A DNA stretch of 64,000 nucleotides, taken from contig NZ_JAFCMB010000004.1 in the NCBI RefSeq assembly GCF_018130145.1, forward strand, positions 310,001 to 374,000. Direction: 5' to 3'. Within the stretch, counting starts at the first letter, position 1; each line of letters begins with the position of its first letter. The notes under the pieces were generated by a model. That model saw nothing but the letters and a program-made list of their open reading frames with translations, was not told the DNA's origin and did not search any database. Positions 33,791 to 42,247 of the stretch are shown in pieces. Both the position numbers and the translations under genes were made by a program. The stretch comes from Bradyrhizobium sp. AUGA SZCCT0176 (GTDB taxonomy: Bacteria; Pseudomonadota; Alphaproteobacteria; Rhizobiales; Xanthobacteraceae).

Positions 33791-36142
33791 CTATTCGGCC
33801 GCAAGCGGCTTTGTCGCCTCGGCCTTGAGCTCGGCGCGGGTTTTCGGCTTACCCTTAATTTTGAGGTCGTCGAAATCCTGCCGGTCGCGGACAGAGTTGC
33901 GGAAAATCTGCTCTTTTCCGGGAAGATATTGCGGCGGACAGGCGATATCGGAGGCGCCATACCAGGCCGCCGCCCGCATGGTGAAGGAAGGATCAACCAG
34001 ATGCGGACGGCCCAGCGCCACCAGGTCGGCGCGGCCGGCGGCCAAGATCGTATTGACCTGATCTGACGTCGTGATGTTCCCGACGCACATGGTCGCAACC
34101 CTTGCCTCGTTGCGGACCTGTTCGGAGAACGGCGTCTGGAACATGCGGCCGTAAATCGGCTGCGCGTCGCGCACGGTCTGTCCGGTGGAGACGTCCACGA
34201 GATCGACGCCGGCCTCGCCGAACGCGCGGGCAATCGCCACCGCATCGTCGCCGGTGACGCCGCCTTCGGCCCAGTCGGTGGCGGAGATGCGCACCGACAT
34301 CGGCTTGTGCGCCGGCCACGCCGCGCGCATCGCCTCGAATATTTCGAGCGGATAACGCAACCGGTTCTCGAGCGTGCCGCCATATTCATCCGTCCGGGTG
34401 TTGGTCAGCGGCGAGATGAAACTTGCGAGCAGATAACCGTGGGCGCAGTGCAGCTCCAGCATGTCGAAGCCGCAGGCGTCGCCGCGCTGCGCGGAGGCCA
34501 CGAATTCGGCCTTGACGCGATCCATCGCTGATCGGTCCATCTCGCGCGGCACCTGGCTGTCCGGGAAGTAGGGAATCGGCGACGCCGACAGCGTGTCCCA
34601 GCCGCCCTGCTCCAGCGGACGGTCCATGCCATCCCACATCAGCTTGGTGGCGCCCTTGCGCCCGGCATGGCCGAGCTGCAGGCAGATCTTGGCGGCCGAA
34701 TTGGTGTGCACGAAATCCACGATCCGCGTCCATGCGGCCTGCTGCGTGTCGTTCCACAGTCCGGTGCAACCCGGCGTGATCCGGGCGTCGCGGCCGACGC
34801 AGGTCATTTCGGTGAAGATCAGACCTGCGCCGCCGATCGCGCGCGAGCCGTAATGCACCAGATGGAAATCGCCGGGCACGCCCTCCTCGGCCGAATACAT
34901 GCACATCGGCGACACCACCGCGCGGTTGGCCACCACCATCTCGCGCAGTTTGAACGGCTGGAACATCGGCGCGACAGGTTTTTCGATGTCGACGTCAAAC
35001 CCTTTGGTACGGACGGTCTTCGCAAACGCCTTGTCGACCTCGCTGACAAAGCCCGGCGCGCGCAGCGTAAGGTTATCGTAGGTGATCGCCTTGGCGCGGG
35101 TCATGACGCCGAACGCGAACTGCACGGGATCGAAATCCCAGAAGCGGTCGACATGCTCGAACCAGACAAGCGACACGTCGGCGGCGTGCTGGGTCTTCTC
35201 GACCTCCTCGCGCCGTCCCTGCTCGTAGGTCTGCAAGGCTGCATCTACTGTCGGCGCCTGCGCCATCGCTTCGGCGAGCGCGATGGCGTCCTCCATCGCG
35301 AGCTTGGTGCCGGAGCCGATCGAGAAATGCGCGGTCGCCTTGGCGTCGCCAAGCAGCACCATGTTGTCCTTGACCCAGCGCTCGCTGCGGATCATCGGAA
35401 AATTCCGCCACATCGAACGGTTGATCAGCAGCTTGTGCTCGCCGAGGAACCATCCGAAGATTTCCGCCATGCGATCGGCGGATTGCTGCTCGCTCAGGCC
35501 TTCCAGGCCGGCGCGCGCAAAGGTCTCGGCATCGGTCTCGAATATCCAGGTCGAGCGGCCGGCTTCATATTGGTAGGCGTGGGCGATGAACGGTCCCCAC
35601 TCCGTCTCCTGGAAGATGAAGGTGAAGGCGTCGAGCGGCCGGGTCGAGCCCATCCAGGTGAACTTGTTGGAGCGTAGATCGATCTCGGGGCGGAAATGCC
35701 CGATATGTTTGTCGCGAAAACGGCTGTTGATGCCGTCGGCGAGCACGATCAGATCGGCATCGGCAAAACGGGTCTCGTCGTCGACATCGGTTTCGAACAG
35801 CAGCGTGACGCCGAGTTCGCGGGCGCGTTCCTGAAGGATCAGCAGCAGCATGCGGCGCGAACAGCCGCAAAAGCCGTTGCCGCCCACCCGGTGCACGGTG
35901 CCGCGGAAATGCACCGCGATATCGTCCCAATAGGCGAATTCCTGGGTGATGCGGCGGTAGCTCGGCGGGTCGTACTTTTCGAAGTTGTCCAGCGTCGCGT
36001 CGGAGAACACCACGCCGAAGCCGAACGTGTCGTCGGCGCGGTTGCGCTCGTACACCGTGATCTCGGCCTGCGGCCGCTGCTTCTTCAAAAGGATCGCGGC
36101 ATAGAGACCCGCCGGTCCCCCGCCGATTATCGCCACCTTCAT
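33791..36142 (-). CDS. Bifunctional aryl-CoA monooxygenase / OYE-type reductase (2-aminobenzoyl-CoA or salicylyl-CoA 5-hydroxylase)
   Basis: A 783-residue two-domain flavoenzyme. Residues 1-380 are a class A flavin monooxygenase ([57 protein letters not shown]). Residues about 395-765 are an Old Yellow Enzyme/NADH:flavin oxidoreductase barrel ([77 protein letters not shown]). This architecture is that of Azoarcus 2-aminobenzoyl-CoA monooxygenase/reductase, which hydroxylates C5 and reduces the ring, and of salicylyl-CoA 5-hydroxylase annotations. Its promoter holds the best MarR-type palindrome. Confidence 0.9.
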   Translation of the reverse strand: MKVAIIGGGPAGLYAAILLKKQRPQAEITVYERNRADDTFGFGVVFSDATLDNFEKYDPPSYRRITQEFAYWDDIAVHFRGTVHRVGGNGFCGCSRRMLLLILQERARELGVTLLFETDVDDETRFADADLIVLADGINSRFRDKHIGHFRPEIDLRSNKFTWMGSTRPLDAFTFIFQETEWGPFIAHAYQYEAGRSTWIFETDAETFARAGLEGLSEQQSADRMAEIFGWFLGEHKLLINRSMWRNFPMIRSERWVKDNMVLLGDAKATAHFSIGSGTKLAMEDAIALAEAMAQAPTVDAALQTYEQGRREEVEKTQHAADVSLVWFEHVDRFWDFDPVQFAFGVMTRAKAITYDNLTLRAPGFVSEVDKAFAKTVRTKGFDVDIEKPVAPMFQPFKLREMVVANRAVVSPMCMYSAEEGVPGDFHLVHYGSRAIGGAGLIFTEMTCVGRDARITPGCTGLWNDTQQAAWTRIVDFVHTNSAAKICLQLGHAGRKGATKLMWDGMDRPLEQGGWDTLSASPIPYFPDSQVPREMDRSAMDRVKAEFVASAQRGDACGFDMLELHCAHGYLLASFISPLTNTRTDEYGGTLENRLRYPLEIFEAMRAAWPAHKPMSVRISATDWAEGGVTGDDAVAIARAFGEAGVDLVDVSTGQTVRDAQPIYGRMFQTPFSEQVRNEARVATMCVGNITTSDQVNTILAAGRADLVALGRPHLVDPSFTMRAAAWYGASDIACPPQYLPGKEQIFRNSVRDRQDFDDLKIKGKPKTRAELKAEATKPLAAE

Positions 36143-36179
36143 CAGCGCCTCCGAAGCAAGCTAACGGGCCATCCGGAAA

Positions 36180-36199
36180 TTACTTTAAACCTAAAGCAA
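36180..36199. promoter_or_regulatory. Candidate MarR operator 3, best site, upstream of the monooxygenase/reductase
   Basis: TTACTTTA-AACC-TAAAGCAA is an inverted repeat with a single A/G mismatch between its 8-bp halves. It begins 38 bp upstream of the ATG at 36142, a position where bound repressor would cover the promoter. It is the reference for three related sites at 29787, 30445 and 38050. Confidence 0.65.
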
Positions 36200-36219
36200 T
36201 TTTCCCGCAAGGGCCACCT

Positions 36220-36300
36220 GTAGCCCGGATGAGCGGAGCGACATCCGGGATCGGGCTGAACGGAGAATTCCCCGGGTATCGCTGCGCTCACCCGGGCTAC
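36220..36300. repeat. Dispersed palindromic repeat, GTAGCCCGG family
   Basis: GTAGCCCGGATGAGCGGAGC at the left end and a right end closing in CCCGGGCTAC form long imperfect inverted arms, with ATCCGGGAT and CCCCGGGTATC inside. This is a familiar proteobacterial intergenic element. It lies between the enoyl-CoA hydratase and the monooxygenase/reductase promoter and may act as a terminator for the upstream gene. Confidence 0.75.
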
Positions 36301-36308
36301 ATCCTTGC

Positions 36309-37145
36309 CTAATTCCCCTGGAACACCGGTGACCGCTTGTTGGAAAACGCCTCGAACGCCCGGGCAAAATCCTCCGTGGTCATGCACAGTGCCTGGGCGA
36401 CGGCTTCCGCCTCGATCGCCTCCTCCACCGACATCGCCCATTCCATCGCCAGCATCCGCTTGGTCATGGTGTTGGCGTAGGTCGGCCCGTCGGACACCTG
36501 TTTCGCCAGCGCTTGCGCCTGCGCCAGCACCTGGTCGGCGGCCACGATCCGGCTGAAGAAGCCCCAGCGTTCGCCCTCCTCCGCGGTCATGAAGCGGCCG
36601 GTGTAGAGCAGTTCCGACGCCCGCGACTGACCGATGATGCGCGGCAGGATCGCACAGGCGCCCATGTCGCAGCCGGAGAGCCCGACCTTGTTGAAGAGGA
36701 AGGCGACCTTGGCGCCGGGCGCTGCCAGGCGCATATCCGAGGCCATCGCGATGATCGCGCCGGCACCGGCGCAGATGCCGTCGACAGCGGCGATGATGGG
36801 TTGCGGGCAAGCGCGCATCGCCTTCACGAGATCGCCGGTCATCCGCGTGAAGGCGGTGAGGCCCTTGGTGTCCATCTGCACCAGCGGACCGATGATCTCG
36901 AAGACGTCGCCGCCCGAAGAGAAGTTCCCGCCAGCGCCTGACACCACGATGGTCTTGACTTCATCATCCATCGCGCAGGCGCGGAAGAAATCCGTCAGTT
37001 CGCGGTAGCTGTCGAAGGTCAGCGGATTTTTCCGCTCCGGACGGTTCAGCGTCACGGTGGCGATCTTGCCGTCAACGGCGAGCAAGAAATGCTTCGGCGA
37101 ATATTCTGATAGCGGCAGCGTGACGGGGTTGGCGGGTCTGCTCAT
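36309..37145 (-). CDS. Enoyl-CoA hydratase/isomerase family protein
   Basis: A 278-residue crotonase-fold protein. The CoA-binding and oxyanion segments are [40 protein letters not shown] and [20 protein letters not shown]. The active-site loop reads [20 protein letters not shown], in which the usual glutamates are not obvious, so the reaction could be a hydrolytic C-C cleavage rather than hydration. In this cluster it would act on the alicyclic CoA thioester made by the monooxygenase/reductase. Confidence 0.87.
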   Translation of the reverse strand: MSRPANPVTLPLSEYSPKHFLLAVDGKIATVTLNRPERKNPLTFDSYRELTDFFRACAMDDEVKTIVVSGAGGNFSSGGDVFEIIGPLVQMDTKGLTAFTRMTGDLVKAMRACPQPIIAAVDGICAGAGAIIAMASDMRLAAPGAKVAFLFNKVGLSGCDMGACAILPRIIGQSRASELLYTGRFMTAEEGERWGFFSRIVAADQVLAQAQALAKQVSDGPTYANTMTKRMLAMEWAMSVEEAIEAEAVAQALCMTTEDFARAFEAFSNKRSPVFQGN

Positions 37146-37168
37146 GGGATCTCCCTTGTCTTGCTATT

Positions 37169-37247
37169 CGTCATTGCGAGCGCAGCGAAGCAATCCATTC
37201 TTTCTTTTTGCGGCGAGATGGATTGCTTCGCTTCGCTCGCAATGACG
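37169..37247. repeat. Near-perfect 30-bp inverted repeat
   Basis: The arm 37169-37198 (CGTCATTGCGAGCGCAGCGA, then AGCAATCCAT) and the arm 37218-37247 are reverse complements at 29 of 30 positions, separated by 19 bases. It fills most of the gap between the SDR and the enoyl-CoA hydratase genes. The transcript would form a very stable hairpin. A decayed relative is at 54241-54348. Confidence 0.85.
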
Positions 37248-37256
37248 GTTTCAATT

Positions 37257-38018
37257 TCAAACTTCGCCGCCGGCGACCGCGACCGCCTGTCCGGTAATGG
37301 CGCCGGCGCCCGCGCCGCACAACCACAGCACGGCATCGGCGACTTCCGACGGCGCAACGAGGCGGCCCTGCGGATTGTGCTTCGAGAGCTCGGCGACCGC
37401 CTGCTCGCGGCTGCGCCCGGTCTTCTTGATGATGTTGTCGATCGAGCCTTCGAGCAGATCGGTCTCGGTGAATCCGGGACATACCGCATTGACGGTGACG
37501 CCGCTCTTGGCCGTTTCCAGCGCCAGCGAACGGACCAGACCAATCACCGCGTGTTTTGCAGCGCTGTAGGCGCTGACATAGGCGTAGCCCTTCAGGCCGG
37601 CGGTAGAGGCGATCGCGACCACCCGCCCCTGGCGGCGCTCCAGCATCCCCGGCAACACAGCCTGCGTGGCATGCACCACGCCCATGAAATTGACGTCCAT
37701 CATGCGCTGGAACAGCGCAGCGTCGGAGCGGCCGAACGGCGCGGATTCCGCAGCGCCCGCATTCGCGATCAGGATATCGATCGGTTGCCGGCCCGCGGCC
37801 TCCGCAACGGCTGATTTCACGGAAGCTGCATCGGCGACATCTGCTGTAACAGCAAATTGCGCGGCGCCTGACGCAACGGCTTCATCCAGCGTGGCGCGAT
37901 TGCGGCCGAGCACGGTGACGACAGCGCCGGCGTCGGACAGTGCTGCGGCGACTGCGCGGCCAATGCCACGCCCGCCGCCGGTGACGAGCGCATGCTGGGA
38001 ATGCAACGGTTTGGACAT
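37257..38018 (-). CDS. SDR family oxidoreductase (3-hydroxyacyl-CoA dehydrogenase-like)
   Basis: A 253-residue classical short-chain dehydrogenase: HALVTGGGRGIGRAVAAAL for NAD(P), the NAG segment ILIANAGAAESAPFGR, catalytic Ser in VVAIASTAGLKGYAYVSAYS and the YSAAK Tyr/Lys pair, then TVNAVCPGFTETDLLEG. As first gene of the minus-strand part of the cluster it probably oxidises the hydroxyl of a ring-derived hydroxyacyl-CoA (inference). A MarR-type site starts 32 bp upstream. Confidence 0.88.
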   Translation of the reverse strand: MSKPLHSQHALVTGGGRGIGRAVAAALSDAGAVVTVLGRNRATLDEAVASGAAQFAVTADVADAASVKSAVAEAAGRQPIDILIANAGAAESAPFGRSDAALFQRMMDVNFMGVVHATQAVLPGMLERRQGRVVAIASTAGLKGYAYVSAYSAAKHAVIGLVRSLALETAKSGVTVNAVCPGFTETDLLEGSIDNIIKKTGRSREQAVAELSKHNPQGRLVAPSEVADAVLWLCGAGAGAITGQAVAVAGGEV

Positions 38019-38049
38019 CGGTCGGCCTCCCGGAACTGACCTCCGACAT

Positions 38050-38069
38050 TTATTTTAAACTTCAAGCTT
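38050..38069. promoter_or_regulatory. Candidate MarR operator 4, between the SDR and the second cupin
   Basis: TTATTTTA-AACT-TCAAGCTT matches the 36180 site at seven of eight and five of eight half-site positions, with spacer AACT against AACC. It is 32 bp upstream of the SDR ATG and 106 bp upstream of the divergent cupin ATG. Confidence 0.5.
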
Positions 38070-38175
38070 TTGCAAGGAAGCAAGTTGCGGAAGCGTTCGC
38101 GTGCCTGCCACACCCGCTTGACAGAAGGCCGGCCGGGGGTAGCGTCGTCGCGACAGCCAAAGAGGGGTCAACAAC

Positions 38176-38625
38176 ATGGCGGCGCTCGAAAAAGGCATCA
38201 CGCAGAACGGCACCGGCTATTCCGGCAAGACCTGGAACATCCTCGGACAGGTATACTTCCCAAAGGCCGTGACGGATTCGACCTTTGCGTTCGAAACCAA
38301 CAGTGATCCCGGCCAGTTCGTACCGGTCCACATCCACCCCACGCAGGACGAATTCATCCTGGTGCAGGACGGCATGCTCGATCTGAAGCTCGATGGCGTC
38401 TGGGTGCAGGCCAAGGCCGGCGACCTGGTGCGGTTGCCGCGCGGGATCCCGCACGGCTATTTCAACAAGTCGGACAAACCGGCGCGGGCGCTGTTCTGGG
38501 TTTCACCGACCCAGAAGCTGGAAGCACTTTTCAACCAGCTGCACAATCTGAGCGATGTCGCCGAGATCGTGCGCATCTCGGCCGAGCATGAAGTGAATTT
38601 TCTGCCGCCGGAAGCCAATGACTAA
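38176..38625 (+). CDS. Cupin domain-containing protein, paralog of the 31844 gene
   Basis: A 149-residue single-domain cupin with HIHPTQDEFILVQDGMLDLK (His-His-Glu) and GIPHGYFNKSDKP (second His). It shares with the 31844 protein the WxILGQxYxPK start, the AGDLVRLP..PHG..NKS block and LFWVSPT with a NFLPP ending. It is divergent from the SDR gene and is the right border of the aromatic cluster. Two different cupins in one cluster suggest two related non-haem metal sites or binding roles; the reaction is unknown. Confidence 0.87.
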   Translation: MAALEKGITQNGTGYSGKTWNILGQVYFPKAVTDSTFAFETNSDPGQFVPVHIHPTQDEFILVQDGMLDLKLDGVWVQAKAGDLVRLPRGIPHGYFNKSDKPARALFWVSPTQKLEALFNQLHNLSDVAEIVRISAEHEVNFLPPEAND

Positions 38626-38648
38626 AACTCTTCGCGAAATTTAGCTGA

Positions 38649-38674
38649 GCCCGCGCGCAATGTGCCGCGCGGGC
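38649..38674 (+). terminator. Hairpin after the cupin gene
   Basis: GCCCGCGCG (38649-38657) pairs perfectly with CGCGCGGGC (38666-38674) over an 8-base loop, 23 bases after the cupin stop. No T-run follows, so it is a terminator candidate by position and stem strength only. Confidence 0.5.
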
Positions 38675-39158
38675 GACGATGGCAAAGCTCTGAGGCTGCG
38701 CGAAAGTATTTACGCCAGACATAGCGCGACAAACCCGGTATCCGCGAACCGCAGGTTCGCGCGATGACGAGCTTTCGATGTTCAAATTGACGTAAGCGGC
38801 CTTAAGCCCCGGCAGCCGGCAGGCTGGCAGCGGCAATCGCGACGATCTGGGCCAGGCGACGTCCGATCCGGGACGGCGCGTTGCGCAGAAATGTACCTAC
38901 CTGTCGCATTTCATCTTCCATCGTGCCCGGCGGAACGGTTGTTCCCAGAAACGGGGCGCACTACGGAAAATGGTCGTAACGGGCTAACTAGTCGAGATGC
39001 CTACGAAAATAGCAATGCGCGCGTCGTCCGGGCGCCCTTTGGCAGTGGAATTATTGCCATGATCGCGCCCGCCGCGGGGGAAATTTTCTCCGCAGATTTG
39101 AGCCGCACTTTCGGCACTGAACCCGCCCCGGAGAGGACGGGTTCCAGGCCGCCTCGCC
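38675..39158. other. Gap without a recognisable gene
   Basis: About 480 bp between the second cupin and the next binding-protein gene. A 39-codon minus-strand frame at 38802-38921 (MEDEMRQVGTFLRNAPSRIG, basic and amphipathic with a hydrophobic end) has only a weak ribosome site before its second ATG and no relative I know. Frames around 38891-39217 look like chance. A TGCGCGAACCTGCGG-like inverted segment lies near 38740-38763. I see no clear promoter. Confidence 0.4.
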
Positions 39159-40358
39159 CTACTTCGGCATCACGATCCAGGACGTGCCGTCAAAGCGCGC
39201 CAGCCGCATCTGCTTGATGGGGAAAAAATCCTTGGCACTGGTGCTGAGGTCTATGCCCGGCAGCAGCATCGGAAGCTCCAGATCCTTCATGGAAGCCGCC
39301 TGCTGCATGACGTTCTCGCGCGTCAGCACGTCGCCGCATTGCCTGAGGACTTGGACGATGGTCTGGGCCATGGAGTAGCCATAGACATTGCTGCCGTCGA
39401 TCAGGCTCCCGCGCGGATACCATTGCTTCATGAAGGCGAGCCAGTCCTGAAAGCCCTTGTCGCTTTCCCACACCTTGTCGGTGGGATCCTTCATATAGGC
39501 CGCCGTCACGGCGCCGATCGATTTCTCCAGACCGGCCGGAGCCAGAGCCGCGCCGACCGACGCGCCAACGCTCGGCAGGATGATCGCGGGCTTCCAGGTC
39601 AGCTCAAACGTCCGGCGGATCGCCTGGGCGACGAATCTCGGATTCGCGTGCAGGAAAAACACGTCGGCGCCGGCAGTCTTCAACGTGATGACTTGCGAGT
39701 CGACCGTAGGATCCGACAATTCATACGAGGTCTCGGCCACGATCAGCTTGGCGGCGTCACCGAGGCCCGCCTTGAAACCCTTGATGTAATCCTTTCCGGA
39801 ATCATCGTTCTGATACAGCACGCCGATTTTTGCCGTCGGATACGTGGCAGCCGTGTAACGACCGAGAATGGCGCCTTCGATCTGGTAGCTGGGCTGCCAT
39901 CCCATGGTCCACGGAAAATGTTCCGGATCGCCCCACCGCGTCGCGCCGGTCGCGACGAAAAGCTGCGGCACCTTTTTGATGTTCAGATATTTCTGAACCG
40001 CGGCGTTCGGCGCCGTGCCGAGCGAGCCGGCGATGAACAGAACATCATCCTGCTCGACCAGCTTGCGCGTGGCTTCCACCGTCTTGGACGAAACAAACCC
40101 GTCGTCTTGCGACAGCAGCGTGATCTTGCGGCCGTTGACGCCGCCCTCCGCATTGATCTTGTCAAAATAGGCCTTCATCACAAGGCCGATCGTTGCATAG
40201 GACGAAGCCGGCCCGCTGTACGGCATGGTCTGGCCGATCTTGATCTCGGTGTCGGATGCGCCGGGATCGTATTTCTTCTGTGCGGACGCTGCTCCCGTCC
40301 AGACGATGGCACTGACTACACCGGCAACAAGGGCCGGCCACAACGACTTGCTCAACAT
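39159..40358 (-). CDS. Liv-type ABC transporter substrate-binding protein
   Basis: A 399-residue periplasmic binding protein with a signal peptide (LWPALVAGVVSAIVWTGAAS ending ASAQ). Peripla_BP_6 motifs are IKIGQTMPYSGPASSYATIG, KINAEGGVNGRKITLLSQDD and IGVLYQNDDSGKDYIKGFKA. It is clearly a paralog of the 42248 gene product. It is the last gene of the minus-strand set running from tetR. No permease or ATPase is present in the window. Ligand unknown. Confidence 0.9.
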   Translation of the reverse strand: MLSKSLWPALVAGVVSAIVWTGAASAQKKYDPGASDTEIKIGQTMPYSGPASSYATIGLVMKAYFDKINAEGGVNGRKITLLSQDDGFVSSKTVEATRKLVEQDDVLFIAGSLGTAPNAAVQKYLNIKKVPQLFVATGATRWGDPEHFPWTMGWQPSYQIEGAILGRYTAATYPTAKIGVLYQNDDSGKDYIKGFKAGLGDAAKLIVAETSYELSDPTVDSQVITLKTAGADVFFLHANPRFVAQAIRRTFELTWKPAIILPSVGASVGAALAPAGLEKSIGAVTAAYMKDPTDKVWESDKGFQDWLAFMKQWYPRGSLIDGSNVYGYSMAQTIVQVLRQCGDVLTRENVMQQAASMKDLELPMLLPGIDLSTSAKDFFPIKQMRLARFDGTSWIVMPK

Positions 40359-40436
40359 ACGCTCACTCCCCTGTTTTCACTTTTCTTTCCGGCACGAGAA
40401 GAGCCGGCTATTGATTGACCCGTTGCCTCGCCGTGC

Positions 40437-41273
40437 TCAAAGCCCGGTGATGCCGCTGTCGACCGCCAGCGTCTGCGCGTTGACGTAAACGCTCTCGTCG
40501 GACATGAAGAACAGCGCGGCGTAGGCGATCTCCCACCCCGTCGCCATCCGCCCGAACGGCGCGCCGGACGCACTGCGCGACGGCCGGCCGGCGCTGGTGT
40601 GGCGGCCAAGCGGCGTATCGACCAGTCCGGGGCAGATGATGTTGGCGCGGATGCCGCGGCGCGCGCCTTCCTTGGCGACGTTGCGCATCAGGCCGCCAAG
40701 CGCCGCCTTCGACGTGTCATAGGCAATCAGCCGCGAGCCCGAGCGAAGCCCGGCGATCGACGAGATGAACACGATCGACGCCCCATCGGCGATATGCTTC
40801 AGCGCCTTGCGGCAACAGAGCATTGGACCGGTCAAATTGACCGCGAACGTGTCATTCCACTCCTTGAGATCGACACCGTCGAGCCCCAGCGCCCCGACGC
40901 CGATGCCGACATTGAGCACCATGCCGTCGAGTCCACCGAGACCGTCAACGGCCTCGTCGATCATCCTGTTCACATCGGCCTCGCGCGCAATATCCGCCTT
41001 GATCGAAAAAGCGAGACCGCCCTCGCCGGCAATGCGCTTTACGGTGTCATCGGCGCTGGCGCGGTGCAGGTCGGCGACCGCGACATGGGCGCCTTCCCTG
41101 GCAAACAGCATGGACATGGCCCGGCCGTTTCCGACCGGATCGGTCGCGGCGTCGAACGTCCGCTGACCGCCACCGACGACCAGGATCCTGCGGCCCCGAA
41201 GCCGGCCGCGGCCCGGAGCCTGACCTTCGGACGCCGCGCTAAGCTGGCGGACATAGCGCATTTTCTCTGTCAT
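40437..41273 (-). CDS. SDR family oxidoreductase with extended glycine loop
   Basis: 278 residues. The usual TGxxxGIG is replaced by ILVVGGGQRTFDAATDPVGN followed by GRAMSMLFAREGA, an insertion seen in one SDR subgroup. Downstream features are normal: DGMVLNVGIGVGALGLDGVD in place of NAG, Ser in ASIVFISSIAGLRSG and the YDTSKAAL Tyr/Lys pair. The start lies two bases after the stop of the decarboxylase remnant, whose last codons supply its GAGG ribosome site. Probably a NAD(P)-dependent alcohol dehydrogenase for the compound imported by the flanking binding proteins (inference). Confidence 0.85.
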   Translation of the reverse strand: MTEKMRYVRQLSAASEGQAPGRGRLRGRRILVVGGGQRTFDAATDPVGNGRAMSMLFAREGAHVAVADLHRASADDTVKRIAGEGGLAFSIKADIAREADVNRMIDEAVDGLGGLDGMVLNVGIGVGALGLDGVDLKEWNDTFAVNLTGPMLCCRKALKHIADGASIVFISSIAGLRSGSRLIAYDTSKAALGGLMRNVAKEGARRGIRANIICPGLVDTPLGRHTSAGRPSRSASGAPFGRMATGWEIAYAALFFMSDESVYVNAQTLAVDSGITGL

Positions 41274-41275
41274 CT

Positions 41276-41449
41276 TTACCTCGACCCGTGTTGGCGCGCC
41301 GAGCCATTGCCGACCCGCATCGCCGGGATCACGCCGGCTTCGGCGTGCGCCATTATTTGAAAGATGCTCGGCTTGACCGCCATCCGGTCAAAGGATGCGC
41401 GGATGTCTCCGATCGTCGCGTCCGGATCAATCAGGGATAACCTTGCCAC
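41276..41449 (-). pseudogene. N-terminal fragment of a carboxymuconolactone decarboxylase-family gene
   Basis: A 57-codon frame from a GTG at 41449 reads ARLSLIDPDATIGDIRASFD, then MAVKPSIFQIMAHAEAGVIP and a short tail. This resembles the first 45-50 residues of CMD/AhpD-like proteins (a DP...FDRM...NIFRMMAHAE pattern), then diverges and stops. The catalytic Cys-x-x-Cys part is absent. It overlaps the tetR 3' end by 23 bases and its TAA lies two bases before the SDR start. A deletion that fused the gene's beginning to the SDR upstream region would explain this. Too short to appear among long frames. Confidence 0.55.
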
Positions 41450-42140
41450 GCACTTCTCCCTTAGCTTTTCGTTTTTTTGTATTTGTTGGGTCTGCGACGT
41501 CGCTGATGGCGATCAACGAGAAGAAGAAACCGAGAAACCGCTCGATGGCTTCCATCACCTTGTCGCGCGGTGACGACTGCGCGCCCATCACATAGTGCTC
41601 GAGGCGGATGTAGATCAGGCCGGCCGCGAACAGCCGCGCCGTCTCGCGCGGATCCGGTGTCTTGACGAGACCGGCCAGCGTGAAACCGCGGAAATAGTCC
41701 GTCATCAGGCGCTGCTCGCGCGCATAGAACTGATCGGCGAATTTCGCGCGAATACCCGGGACACGGTTTCGTTCCGCCGTGATGACCTTCTGGAATTGAT
41801 GCTCGCGCGGGTCCGACCATTGGTCGACGAGGTCGAGGGCAAACTGCCGGCAAAACGCCGCGGGCTGGTCGCGCAACTGGCGATAGCGCGGCTGCTCGAG
41901 GCGGCTCGCCGAACTCGCCGGCCCGTGCTCGCTGACGATCGCTTCCAGGATCGCCGCCTTGCCCGGGAAGTGGTTGTAAAGGCTGCTTTCACGGACACCG
42001 ACCCGGCGCGCCAGTTCGCGCATCGAGGAGCCGCCATAGCCGCTCTCGGCAAACAGGCTGAGCGCTTCGGCAAGAATGCGCTCGCGGGTGGAGGTCGCGA
42101 CCGTTTCGGCCGCACTGGAAGCAGAGGAAATCATGCACAT
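41427..42140 (-). CDS. TetR family transcriptional regulator
   Basis: A 237-residue regulator with the TetR helix-turn-helix (RERILAEALSLFAESGYGGS, MRELARRVGVRESSLYNHFP, GKAAILEAIVSEHG). The variable C-terminal domain ends in a very basic tail (TNTKKRKAKGEVRGKVIP). Starts at 42140 and 42134 are both possible. It diverges from the 42248 binding-protein gene, and two copies of CGAACGATCGTTCG sit between them, so autoregulation and control of both arms is very likely. Confidence 0.93.
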   Translation of the reverse strand: MCMISSASSAAETVATSTRERILAEALSLFAESGYGGSSMRELARRVGVRESSLYNHFPGKAAILEAIVSEHGPASSASRLEQPRYRQLRDQPAAFCRQFALDLVDQWSDPREHQFQKVITAERNRVPGIRAKFADQFYAREQRLMTDYFRGFTLAGLVKTPDPRETARLFAAGLIYIRLEHYVMGAQSSPRDKVMEAIERFLGFFFSLIAISDVADPTNTKKRKAKGEVRGKVIPD

Positions 42141-42169
42141 TGACTAACGAACGATCGTTCGATAGTCAA
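42140..42169. promoter_or_regulatory. 30-bp palindrome with TetR operator 1 and mirrored -35 boxes
   Basis: TTGACTAACGAACGATCGTT continuing to AGTCAA at 42169 is palindromic except for one pair. The core CGAACGATCGTTCG (42148-42161) is a perfect 14-bp palindrome. TTGACT appears at each end in outward-facing orientation with a 17-bp spacing to TAGTCA, so it could hold overlapping divergent promoters blocked by the TetR protein. The left end overlaps the longest tetR start. Confidence 0.75.
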
Positions 42170-42174
42170 CCAAA

Positions 42175-42188
42175 CGAACGATCGTTCG
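42175..42188. promoter_or_regulatory. TetR operator 2
   Basis: A second exact copy of CGAACGATCGTTCG, extended by one more matching pair (A before, T after). Its centre is 27 bp from that of operator 1. It lies 60 bp upstream of the GTG at 42248. Confidence 0.8.
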
Positions 42189-42247
42189 TACGCCGAACGA
42201 CCGGAAAGCCCGCCCGAAGAGGCGGGAAAACTGGGAGGAGTTACAAA

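Noticed and set aside
38802..38921. A 39-codon minus-strand frame with an amphipathic peptide
   Set aside because: The ribosome site is weak, there is no family and no neighbour suggests a role; kept only as a note in the gap description.
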